A stretch of 7,251 nt of DNA from an uncultured Odoribacter sp. (GTDB lineage Bacteria > Bacteroidota > Bacteroidia > Bacteroidales > Marinifilaceae): assembly GCA_900548135.1 (NCBI GenBank), contig URJC01000125.1, positions 1 through 7,251 on the forward strand, written 5' to 3'. A program made the position numbers and the translations under genes. Each line of letters begins with the position of its first letter. Positions within the stretch are counted from its first letter, which is position 1. This document shows positions 1 to 6,615 of this stretch, in pieces. The notes beneath the pieces were generated by a model. The model worked only from the letters and a program-made list of their open reading frames with translations, was not told the DNA's origin and ran no database searches.

Positions 1-1
1 T

Positions 2-871
2 TATCCTACCAGTATTTACGGTATCAATCCTGATTATTTGGATATCCGGAAATATTCGATTGCAGACGGAGACATGTTCGGGGAGCAGGATATTGCCAGT
101 TCTGCTAAAGTGTGTGTGGTGGGAAAAACAATTGTGGACAATTTATTCCCTAATGGGGATAGTCCGATAGGAAAGGTTATCCGGTTTGGGAAGATTCCTT
201 TCCGTATTATTGGCGTGTTAACATCAAAAGGATATAATACAATGGGGATGGACCAGGATGATCTTATCTTAGCACCTTATACAACCGTCCAGAAACGTGT
301 TCTGGCCATCACCCATTTACAAAGTATTTTTTGTTCTGCCTTGAGTGAGGAGCAGACAGAACAGGCAGAGGAAGAAATTTCGAGTATTTTACGCCGGAAT
401 CATAAATTGAAAGCTTCAGATGATGATGATTTCAACATCCGCTCCCAGCAGGAGTTGAGTACAATGATGAATTCCACATCGGATATGATGACTGTATTAT
501 TGGCTTGTATTGCCGGAATTTCGTTGCTTGTTGGAGGTATTGGAATTATGAATATCATGTATGTATCTGTAACAGAACGTACGCGGGAGATTGGATTGAG
601 GATGTCTATTGGAGCCAAGGGACGTGATATCCTGGCCCAGTTTCTGATAGAAGCAATCCTGATTAGTGTTACCGGTGGTTTAATCGGAGTAATTTTCGGT
701 ATCGGGGCTTCATGGATTGTGAAATTGATTGCCGGGTGGCCTGTCTATGTGGAATGGTATTCTGTCATTTTATCGTTTGTGGTTTGTACGGTGACGGGCG
801 TTTTCTTTGGCTGGTATCCTGCCCAAAAAGCTTCTAACCTGGACCCGATTGAAGCTATCCGGTATGAATAA
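2..871 (+). CDS. MacB/FtsX-type ABC transporter permease, C-terminal part (5' truncated)
   Basis: Membrane-spanning subunit of a MacB-type ABC transporter. Family members work with a separate or fused ATPase, usually with a periplasmic adaptor and an outer membrane channel, to move substrates such as peptides, lipids or drugs out of the periplasm. The reading frame is open to the left edge, so 289 residues are visible and the true start lies outside; the in-frame TTG at 38 is internal. Visible residues 1 to about 160 match the MacB periplasmic core domain (SIYGINPDYL, then DGDMFGEQD, SPIGKVIRF, FRIIGVL, DDLILAPYTT). The FtsX domain follows, with membrane segments at about 163-188, 212-242 and 253-274. 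Between the first two lies the cytoplasmic coupling stretch TERTREIGLRMSIGAKGRDI, which contacts the ATPase in this family. The end, PAQKASNLDPIEAIRYE, is the standard MacB C-terminus. A terminator follows directly, so this is the last gene of its operon. The family is clear; the substrate cannot be told. Confidence 0.93.
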   Translation, partial: YPTSIYGINPDYLDIRKYSIADGDMFGEQDIASSAKVCVVGKTIVDNLFPNGDSPIGKVIRFGKIPFRIIGVLTSKGYNTMGMDQDDLILAPYTTVQKRVLAITHLQSIFCSALSEEQTEQAEEEISSILRRNHKLKASDDDDFNIRSQQELSTMMNSTSDMMTVLLACIAGISLLVGGIGIMNIMYVSVTERTREIGLRMSIGAKGRDILAQFLIEAILISVTGGLIGVIFGIGASWIVKLIAGWPVYVEWYSVILSFVVCTVTGVFFGWYPAQKASNLDPIEAIRYE

Positions 872-878
872 AGAATGG

Positions 879-917
879 ATAACGATGAATGAAAGCAGGA
901 GTTCATCGTTATTTTTT
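879..917 (+). terminator. Rho-independent terminator of the ABC permease operon
   Basis: A perfect 11-base inverted repeat, ATAACGATGAA (879-889) and TTCATCGTTAT (902-912), encloses a 12-base loop. Its right arm runs into six T residues (912-917). It begins 7 bases after the permease stop codon, where an intrinsic terminator is expected. The stem is fairly AT-rich but has no mismatches. Its right arm lies where the upstream element of the next promoter would be. Confidence 0.85.
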
Positions 918-922
918 ATTAC

Positions 923-930
923 TATCTTTG
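923..930 (+). promoter_or_regulatory. Bacteroidetes -7 promoter element of the kinase gene
   Basis: TATCTTTG matches the TAnnTTTG consensus of the Bacteroidetes primary sigma factor at every fixed base. It ends 4 bases before the kinase ATG at 935, so transcription should begin at or beside the start codon. No clear TTTG is seen at the -33 distance (about 19-21 bases upstream); that stretch is the terminator loop and right arm. Confidence 0.72.
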
Positions 931-934
931 TCGT

Positions 935-1963
935 ATGAAAAAGAATAAGGCGTTGCAATATATTATTCAGGTAATCGTATGGGGAATCGTGTTTGGTTTC
1001 CCGCTTTTCTTTGCCTGGAAAGAAGCTGAGGCCATGACCTGGGTCAGATATCTGGGATATGTTTTTGTCCCGGTGACCTTTGCCATTATTTTCTATTCCA
1101 ATTATTTTATTCTGATTGATAAGATTTTATTCCGGAAACGCCTGATTCAGTTTCTTTTGGCTAATCTGGTCCTTTTTGTTATATTGAGTTGGGTAATGGA
1201 TAGCTGGAGGGGATATTATCTGATTCATATTTTAGAGGATGTCCGGCATCATGATGCAGGGCCTCCGAAAATGATGTTTATTCTCCGGGATGGGATGATG
1301 ATGGCTTTGACAGCTGCCTTGAGTGTGGCCATCAAGATGACTGAAAACTGGTATGTTATTGAAGGTGAAAAGAAAGAATTGGAAAAGGCGCGTACAGAAG
1401 CTGAATTGCAGAATCTGAAAAGCCAGTTGAATCCCCATTTCCTGTTTAATACTTTGAATAATATTTATTCTTTGATAGCCATAGATCCTGATCGGGCGCA
1501 GTTTGCTGTACATGATCTGAGTCGTTTGCTGAGGCATGTATTGTATGAGGATAGACAGCAATTTGTTTCTCTGGATCAGGAACTGGTATTCATGCGGAGC
1601 TATATTGAATTGATGAGTTTGCGGTTGTCCGGAAAAGTAGATTTGCAGGTGGATATTCCGGAAGACGGTCGTGGGATGAGGGTAGCTCCCCTGCTTTTTA
1701 TCACTTTGATAGAAAATGCTTTTAAACATGGGATCAGCCCTTCGGAAAAGTCTTTTATACACATTTGTTTCAGGATAGAAACAGATAAAAAGATTTATTG
1801 CCGGATAGAAAATAGTAATTTCCCTAAAAAAGATAATGACCGGAGCGGTTCGGGTATTGGGCTTGAAAACCTCAGAAAACGTTTAGATTTTTTATATCCT
1901 GGTCAGTATCATTTGTTTCTGGGAATGGAAGGGGATAAGTATGTGGCTGAGTTAACCTTGTGA
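935..1963 (+). CDS. LytS/YehU-type membrane sensor histidine kinase
   Basis: Sensor kinase of the His_kinase (PF06580) class, which phosphorylates LytTR response regulators. The 342 residues begin with four likely membrane segments (about 8-28, 39-61, 70-88 and 113-135). A probable coiled-coil linker follows (about 143-163, rich in E and K), then the H-box LKSQLNPHFLFNTLNN with phosphoacceptor His168. The ATP-binding part shows an N-box, LIENAFKHG (Asn261), and a G-box, GSGIGLENLRKRL (about 305-317). There is no PAS, GAF or large periplasmic domain; the membrane part with short loops is the only sensing region. The ATG at 935 is favoured because the -7 box lies just before it. The gene ends with two in-frame stops, TGA TAG. 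The LytTR regulator starts 69 bases downstream on the same strand, and the two should form one operon. The stimulus is unknown; an envelope signal or the state of the neighbouring ABC system is possible but inferred. Confidence 0.93.
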   Translation: MKKNKALQYIIQVIVWGIVFGFPLFFAWKEAEAMTWVRYLGYVFVPVTFAIIFYSNYFILIDKILFRKRLIQFLLANLVLFVILSWVMDSWRGYYLIHILEDVRHHDAGPPKMMFILRDGMMMALTAALSVAIKMTENWYVIEGEKKELEKARTEAELQNLKSQLNPHFLFNTLNNIYSLIAIDPDRAQFAVHDLSRLLRHVLYEDRQQFVSLDQELVFMRSYIELMSLRLSGKVDLQVDIPEDGRGMRVAPLLFITLIENAFKHGISPSEKSFIHICFRIETDKKIYCRIENSNFPKKDNDRSGSGIGLENLRKRLDFLYPGQYHLFLGMEGDKYVAELTL

Positions 1964-1971
1964 TAGGGGAT

Positions 1972-2005
1972 TCCTGGTTGGAGCAGGGGAAAAAGGAGGC
2001 CAGGA
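1972..2005 (+). other. Intercistronic inverted repeat around a purine-rich SD-like stretch
   Basis: TCCTGG (1972-1977) and CCAGGA (2000-2005) are exact reverse complements and could extend by two U-G pairs. The loop holds AAAAAGGAGG (1990-1999), which resembles a strong Shine-Dalgarno sequence but lies 33 bases before the regulator ATG at 2033. No start codon for a small gene lies at usable distance. It may influence translation or stability of the second cistron, or have no role; the stem is short. Confidence 0.3.
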
Positions 2006-2032
2006 TTTAGAATCTTTTACTAAGTAGCGGAT

Positions 2033-2761
2033 ATGTTTATGGAATTGAATTGTTTGATTGTAGATGATGAACCTTTGGCTTTGGATTTACTGGAATCCTA
2101 TGTTAAGCGTACCCCTTTCCTGAAATTGCAGGGAAAATGCGGAAGTGCATTAGAGGTGTTGCAGTTATTGAAGGAAAAGACAATGGACTTGATTTTTCTG
2201 GATATTCAAATGCCGGAATTGACAGGCTTGGAGCTTTCCCGGATTGTAGAAGGGCGGGTAAAAATTATTTTTACGACAGCATTTGAACAGTACGCTTTAG
2301 AGGGATTTCGGGTGGATGCCCTGGATTATCTGTTAAAACCGATCAGTTACCCGGAATTTCTAAAGGCTGCCAACAAAGCATTGAGCTGGTTTGAAATGAG
2401 CCGGGGAAATACAGAAGGGATATCCTCCCGCGATGAAGAGAGTATTTTTGTGAAGGCTGATTATAAACTTTTGAAGATAGAACTACATCAGATTTGTTAT
2501 ATAGAGGGGCTGAAAGATTACGTAAAAATCTATCTGGAGGATACCGTACAGCCTGTGGTTTCCTTGATTAGCATGAAGGCATTGGAGGAAATGTTGCCTG
2601 CAACCTCTTTTATCCGTGTCCACCGTTCTTATATTGTGAATTTGAATAAAATTAAGGTGGTGGAACGTAACCGGATCGTGTTTGGAAAAACATATATTCC
2701 GGTGTCTGATTCCTACAAAGATAAGTTTATGGATTTTGTTAACAGAAAGACCATCAAGTGA
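2033..2761 (+). CDS. LytTR-family response regulator
   Basis: Transcription regulator of the LytTR (AgrA/AlgR/LytR) class and cognate partner of the upstream kinase. The 242 residues comprise a receiver domain (about 4-120) and a LytTR DNA-binding domain (about 139-238). The receiver keeps the acidic pair Asp11-Asp12, the phosphoacceptor Asp57 in FLDIQMPELTG, Thr82 in FTTAFEQYALEGF, and Lys102 in DYLLKPI. The DNA-binding domain shows IFVKADYKL, ICYIEGLKDYVKIY and the family signature FIRVHRSYIVNLNKI. Length is normal for the family. ATG 2033 is used here; ATG 2039 would remove only two residues and is equally possible. Neither has a well-placed Shine-Dalgarno sequence, which is ordinary in this phylum. 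I see no separate promoter, so expression should follow the kinase. LytTR proteins bind short direct repeats; I found no convincing pair in the window, so the target genes are unknown. Confidence 0.95.
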   Translation: MFMELNCLIVDDEPLALDLLESYVKRTPFLKLQGKCGSALEVLQLLKEKTMDLIFLDIQMPELTGLELSRIVEGRVKIIFTTAFEQYALEGFRVDALDYLLKPISYPEFLKAANKALSWFEMSRGNTEGISSRDEESIFVKADYKLLKIELHQICYIEGLKDYVKIYLEDTVQPVVSLISMKALEEMLPATSFIRVHRSYIVNLNKIKVVERNRIVFGKTYIPVSDSYKDKFMDFVNRKTIK

Positions 2762-2908
2762 TCTTTTCCTGATGATTCTCGTTTGCGTTGAGCGGAGTAA
2801 GGTGAACCGTAAAGAATATATTTTAATCGGATATTGATTTCATGCCAACCGGAGGGGGAATTGAATAAAGGTTTCCCCGAAAAAGGAATGAATTCACACA
2901 TTATTCTT

Positions 2909-2916
2909 TAACTTTG
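2909..2916 (+). promoter_or_regulatory. Bacteroidetes -7 promoter element of the antiporter gene
   Basis: TAACTTTG fits TAnnTTTG exactly. It predicts a transcript start near 2920-2923 and a leader of about 15-18 bases before ATG 2938. The in-frame TTG at 2914 lies inside this box and therefore cannot be the start codon if the promoter is used. No clear TTTG element is seen at the -33 distance. Confidence 0.65.
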
Positions 2917-2937
2917 CGTTCAAATTTTCAGGTGTAT

Positions 2938-5187
2938 ATGTCTCATTTGCCTACCTTAATAACAGACCTGGCCTTAATATTGGGGGCTGCCGGTCTGATG
3001 ACGTTGATTTTCAAGCGTCTGAAACAACCTTTGGTATTGGGTTATATTGTTGCCGGGATTGTTGCGGGACCGCATTTTACGCTTACTCCGACGGTGATTG
3101 ATACGGGAAATATTCAGACCTGGGCTGATATAGGAGTGGTGTTTCTGTTATTTGCCTTGGGGTTGGAATTTAGTTTTAAGAAACTAATGAAAGTGGGAGG
3201 ACCTGCCATTATTGCCGCTATGACTATTATTTGCGGTATGGTGGTGTTAGGGTATGTCGTGGGAGTAGTGATGGGTTGGAAGCAGATGGATAGTATTTTT
3301 CTTGGAGGTATGTTGGCAATGTCGTCGACCTCGATTATTTATAAAGCCTTTGAAGATTTAGGATTGCGTACACAAAAATTCACTGGTCTGGTGTTTGGCA
3401 TTCTGGTGATTGAAGACCTGGTTGCTATTATTTTGATGGTTATGTTGTCAACGATGTCAGTCAGTAAGAATTTTGAGGGAATGGAAATGGTGTACAGTAT
3501 TGGAAAATTGATGTTTTTTCTGATGTTGTGGTTTTTGACGGGAATTTATATTATTCCGACCTTTTTCCGGCGTACCCGTTTGCTGATGGGAGATGAGACG
3601 ATGTTAATCGTGTCCTTGGGGTTGTGCTTGTCAATGGTGGTGTTTGCGACCTATGTTGGTTTTTCTTCTGCCTTAGGGGCGTTTGTGATGGGTTCTATAC
3701 TGGCAGAAACGCTGGAAGCGGAAAAGATAGAACGTTTGGTGAAACCGGTGAAGGATCTGTTTGCTGCCATTTTTTTTGTTTCGGTGGGCATGATGGTAGA
3801 TCCGGGGATGATAGTACAATACATTTGGCCTGTCATAATTGTGTCGCTTACGGTGATTATTGGACAGGTAACTTTTGGTACTGTGGGGGTAATTCTGGCG
3901 GGACAACCGTTGAAAACTGCATTGCAATCCGGATTTTGCCTGACACAAATCGGTGAATTTGCCTTCATCATTGCCAGTTTAGGGATGACGATGAAAGTAA
4001 CCAGTAGTTTTTTATATCCAATTGTCGTGGCAGTGGCTGTCATTACGACTTTCCTGACTCCTTATATGATTCGTGCTGCCGGACCTGTTTATCCTTATGT
4101 GGATCAACATTTGCCCCGTAAATGGAAGCGTTTCATAGAACATTATACTTCAGGCAGCCGTGTGGTCAACCATGAGAGTAACTGGAAGCGTTTGCTGACT
4201 TCCCTGATTCGTATTTTGGTGATCTATTCTGTTATTATCATTGCTATCCTGATTTTATCGTTTAATATCCTGGTTCCGTTAATTCGTGCCCATATCCCGG
4301 GGTTTTGGGGATCTCTATTGGCTGCAGGGATGATTCTATTGTTGATTGCTCCGTTCCTGCGAGCTATTGTGGCTAAGAAAAATCACTCTGTGGAATTCCA
4401 GACATTGTGGGATGACGGTTATTTCAGCCGGGCTTATCTGGTTTCTTTGGTGATATTTCGTTTTGTGATAGCCATAGTCTACATCATGGTTGTGATCATG
4501 TCTCTTTTCAAAGCTTCTGTAGCATTATTACTTGGGGTGGCATGTGTTTTAGTAGCTGTGATGTTTTATTCCCGTTATCTGAAGAAACAATCTATACAGA
4601 TAGAACGGCATTTTTTACGGAATTTCAGGGTTCGGGAAGTCTATGAGCGTCATGCCGGCGAGAAAATACCTCCCCGTTTTGCAGGACATTTGTTGTCGCG
4701 TGATTTGCATATGTCTGATTTTGTTATCCCTGCTGATTCTTTGTGGGTTGGGTATACATTAGCTGACCTGGCTTTGACAACCCGTTTCGGGGTAACGGTG
4801 GTAGCTATTTTCAGGGGCCAAAGCTGTATAAATATTCCGGGAGGAAAAGAACGTTTATATCCGCAAGACCGGGTACAGGTGATCGGAAGTGACGAACAAT
4901 TGGAGCGTTTTGGAGAAAAGTTGCAGGCCATGACTTTACCACCTGCGGATAGTGATTTGACACAAAGTGAAGTTTGCTTGAAACAATTTGTCATTACCGG
5001 GGAATCTCCTTTTAATGGAAAAAGTATACGGGAATCGGGTATCCGGGATAAATATAAATGTGTTGTGGTAGGGGTGGAACGGGGAACTGCTTCATTACGT
5101 AATCCGGAAGCAGATACGATTTTTGAATCCGGTGATTTGGTGTGGGTAGTTGGCGAAGAAATGAATGTCTATGAGTTGATTCGCTGA
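2938..5187 (+). CDS. CPA2-family monovalent cation:proton antiporter with two C-terminal RCK_C domains
   Basis: Inner membrane antiporter that exchanges K+ or Na+ for protons, serving pH and ion balance. The 749 residues start with a Na_H_exchanger core (about 5-380): KQPLVLGYIVAGIVAGP near the N-terminus, the Glu159-Asp160 pair in VIEDLVAI at the place of the transport acidic residues (a YbaL-like form), FFVSVGMMVD, and FCLTQIGEFAFIIASLGM. Four further hydrophobic segments follow at about 418-445, 457-480, 497-525 and 527-545. The soluble tail has two RCK_C (TrkA_C) units, about 587-662 and 680-745, each ending in a GD/QD plus hydrophobic strand pattern (QDRVQVIGS; GDLVWVVGE). No Rossmann-type RCK_N domain with a GxGxxG motif is visible, unlike KefB, KefC and YbaL. 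An upstream TTG at 2914 gives 757 residues but lies in the promoter; AGG at 2930-2932 sits close to ATG 2938. The gene is probably monocistronic. The family is sure; ion preference is not. Confidence 0.92.
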   Translation: MSHLPTLITDLALILGAAGLMTLIFKRLKQPLVLGYIVAGIVAGPHFTLTPTVIDTGNIQTWADIGVVFLLFALGLEFSFKKLMKVGGPAIIAAMTIICGMVVLGYVVGVVMGWKQMDSIFLGGMLAMSSTSIIYKAFEDLGLRTQKFTGLVFGILVIEDLVAIILMVMLSTMSVSKNFEGMEMVYSIGKLMFFLMLWFLTGIYIIPTFFRRTRLLMGDETMLIVSLGLCLSMVVFATYVGFSSALGAFVMGSILAETLEAEKIERLVKPVKDLFAAIFFVSVGMMVDPGMIVQYIWPVIIVSLTVIIGQVTFGTVGVILAGQPLKTALQSGFCLTQIGEFAFIIASLGMTMKVTSSFLYPIVVAVAVITTFLTPYMIRAAGPVYPYVDQHLPRKWKRFIEHYTSGSRVVNHESNWKRLLTSLIRILVIYSVIIIAILILSFNILVPLIRAHIPGFWGSLLAAGMILLLIAPFLRAIVAKKNHSVEFQTLWDDGYFSRAYLVSLVIFRFVIAIVYIMVVIMSLFKASVALLLGVACVLVAVMFYSRYLKKQSIQIERHFLRNFRVREVYERHAGEKIPPRFAGHLLSRDLHMSDFVIPADSLWVGYTLADLALTTRFGVTVVAIFRGQSCINIPGGKERLYPQDRVQVIGSDEQLERFGEKLQAMTLPPADSDLTQSEVCLKQFVITGESPFNGKSIRESGIRDKYKCVVVGVERGTASLRNPEADTIFESGDLVWVVGEEMNVYELIR

Positions 5188-5191
5188 GAAA

Positions 5192-6526
5192 TTAATTATG
5201 CTTGGTTTTGATAATGAAGAACAGGGCGATTAAAGTGGCCATCACATCTGCAAATGGAACAGCCAGCCAGGTTCCCGGTAAACCCCATAAACGGGAGAAT
5301 AATCCTAAGGCAGGAATTAAAAAGACAAATTGGCGTGAGATGTTCATGATTATTGCTTTAGGAGCTTGATGTACAGATTGGAAATAGCTGGTGATAATAA
5401 TCTGCAATCCCAGCAATGGCATGGCGATAAAGGTGAGTCGCATGCCGTTTTCGCTGATTCTCAATAGGTCTGGATCATTAGTGAAAGCTTTGACTAGCCA
5501 GGGTGCAAGAAATTCTCCGGTTATGAACCCGCTACATGCTATCAGGCTCCCTGTGCGAATGGCTGTTTTCAGGGTAAACCTGACTAACGCGGTACGTCCC
5601 GTTGCATAGTTATAGTTAAGAATGGGTTGCATGCCCTGGCTGATTCCCATGAGTAACATGGAAATCAGGATTGAATAACTGCTGATGATTCCATATGCCC
5701 CGATGGCATAATCTCCTCCTGTATGTTCCAGGTAACGGTTCATAATGATATTGACCATCCCGGTTGTGATATTCATGATGAAAGCGGCCATCCCGATGCC
5801 TATAATGCTAACCAGCACTAATAATTGGGGAACGAAGCATCTCAGATGAAGCCGGAGGATATTGCCTTTGCTGCTAAAATGACTTCCTATCAGGATTGAA
5901 CTGATACACATTGCTAATACAGTAGCAATAGCAGCTCCTTCGATACCCAGCTTGAAACCAAAAATGAAAATGGGATCCAGGAGAATGTTGGCAACAATCC
6001 CTGTCAACGTGATTAACATGGATTTATGCGGGAAGCCTGATGCCCGTATGGCATTGGAAAAGGTGAAGTTCAGATTAGTCAGCAGACTGCCAGGGATCAG
6101 TATGTTTAAATAACTATGAGCATAAGGAATGGTTTGTTCGCTGCCTCCGAAAGCCAATAAAATAGGATCCAGGTAATACAGAGAAATGATAACCAGGAGC
6201 AAAGTCACAACAAAATTCAAAAAGGCAGCATTTCCTAATATCTTACATGCTAAAGGAATGTTTTTCAGGGAGATCGCTGCGGATATCCGGGTGGCAGCAC
6301 CGACTCCTGTCAGAGTGCCTACTGTTCCCAATAGGGAGACATAGGGTAAAGTAAGGGCTAGGCCACAGATGGCCAGAGAACCTGCTCCCTGACCGATAAA
6401 AATACGGTCGACAATGTTGTAGAGTGCCATCACAACCATATTGATCATGGCCGGATAAGCATAACTTTTAAATAGTTTGCGAATGTCTGGAAGTTCATTA
6501 ATATGCTGGGGAAGCTGATTTTGCAC
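5192..6526 (-). CDS. MATE-family (MepA-like) efflux transporter
   Basis: Inner membrane multidrug or toxin extrusion pump that uses a Na+ or H+ gradient to export cationic or other small compounds. The 444 residues are of normal family length and hydrophobic throughout, consistent with 12 membrane helices in two halves. Recognisable MATE stretches include MALYNIVDRIFIGQG (33-47), NAIRASGFPHKSM (158-170), NILLDPIFIFGFKLGIEGAA (180-199), GISQGMQPILNYNYATG (294-310) and LPGTWLAVPFADVMA near the end. The start used is GTG at 6526; a stop lies four codons upstream (6536-6538) and the next Met is residue 27 (in the first helix), so GTG is the best choice. The leader carries only a weak purine stretch. 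The gene is convergent with the antiporter, with 4 bases between stops, and divergent from the aldehyde dehydrogenase. Substrate is unknown; co-regulation with the divergent gene is possible but unproven. Confidence 0.93.
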   Translation of the reverse strand: MQNQLPQHINELPDIRKLFKSYAYPAMINMVVMALYNIVDRIFIGQGAGSLAICGLALTLPYVSLLGTVGTLTGVGAATRISAAISLKNIPLACKILGNAAFLNFVVTLLLVIISLYYLDPILLAFGGSEQTIPYAHSYLNILIPGSLLTNLNFTFSNAIRASGFPHKSMLITLTGIVANILLDPIFIFGFKLGIEGAAIATVLAMCISSILIGSHFSSKGNILRLHLRCFVPQLLVLVSIIGIGMAAFIMNITTGMVNIIMNRYLEHTGGDYAIGAYGIISSYSILISMLLMGISQGMQPILNYNYATGRTALVRFTLKTAIRTGSLIACSGFITGEFLAPWLVKAFTNDPDLLRISENGMRLTFIAMPLLGLQIIITSYFQSVHQAPKAIIMNISRQFVFLIPALGLFSRLWGLPGTWLAVPFADVMATLIALFFIIKTKHN

Positions 6527-6552
6527 AATTTTTCTTTAAACACTTAAGTTTG

Positions 6553-6560
6553 CAAAAGTA
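6553..6560 (-). promoter_or_regulatory. Bacteroidetes -7 promoter element of the MATE gene
   Basis: On the minus strand this reads TACTTTTG, an exact match to TAnnTTTG. It ends 26 bases before the GTG start at 6526, giving an expected leader of about 20 bases. No good TTTG -33 element is visible. The polymerase site would overlap the back of the plus-strand promoter at 6585-6592. Confidence 0.6.
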
Positions 6561-6584
6561 GTAAATTTATTGGTATATTATTTT

Positions 6585-6592
6585 TATCTTTG
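6585..6592 (+). promoter_or_regulatory. Bacteroidetes -7 promoter element of the aldehyde dehydrogenase gene
   Basis: TATCTTTG is identical to the box before the kinase gene and matches TAnnTTTG. It ends 23 bases before ATG 6616, so a leader of about 17-19 bases is expected. No convincing TTTG element is seen at the -33 distance. Confidence 0.66.
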
Positions 6593-6615
6593 TTTAGGAT
6601 TGGAAAAAATAAGAA

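Noticed and set aside
38..40. TTG as the start of the ABC permease gene
   Set aside because: The frame is open from base 2 with conserved MacB periplasmic-domain residues upstream of this codon, so the gene is cut by the window edge and the TTG is internal.
1232..1762. 176-codon antisense frame inside the kinase gene
   Set aside because: It mirrors the conserved kinase coding sequence, has no recognisable domain, and no upstream promoter box on that strand.
2776..2792. Two closely spaced CGTT motifs as a LytTR operator
   Set aside because: LytTR sites are direct repeats of about 9 bases separated by roughly 10-14 bases; these copies are only 6 bases apart from start to start and lack the flanking consensus.
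2855..2878. Hairpin GGGGAA/TTCCCC after the response regulator as a terminator
   Set aside because: The stem is only 6 base pairs with a 12-base loop and no T-run follows on either strand; it is nearly 100 bases past the stop codon. It was left out of the feature list.
3624..4043. Overlapping frames on both strands inside the antiporter gene
   Set aside because: They lie fully within a well-conserved membrane protein, have cysteine-rich or low-complexity translations, and show no family features or promoter.
6537..6550. Near-palindrome around CTTAAG in the MATE leader as an operator
   Set aside because: Only the inner 8 bases (ACTTAAGT) are symmetric and the sequence is AT-rich; chance is a sufficient explanation.
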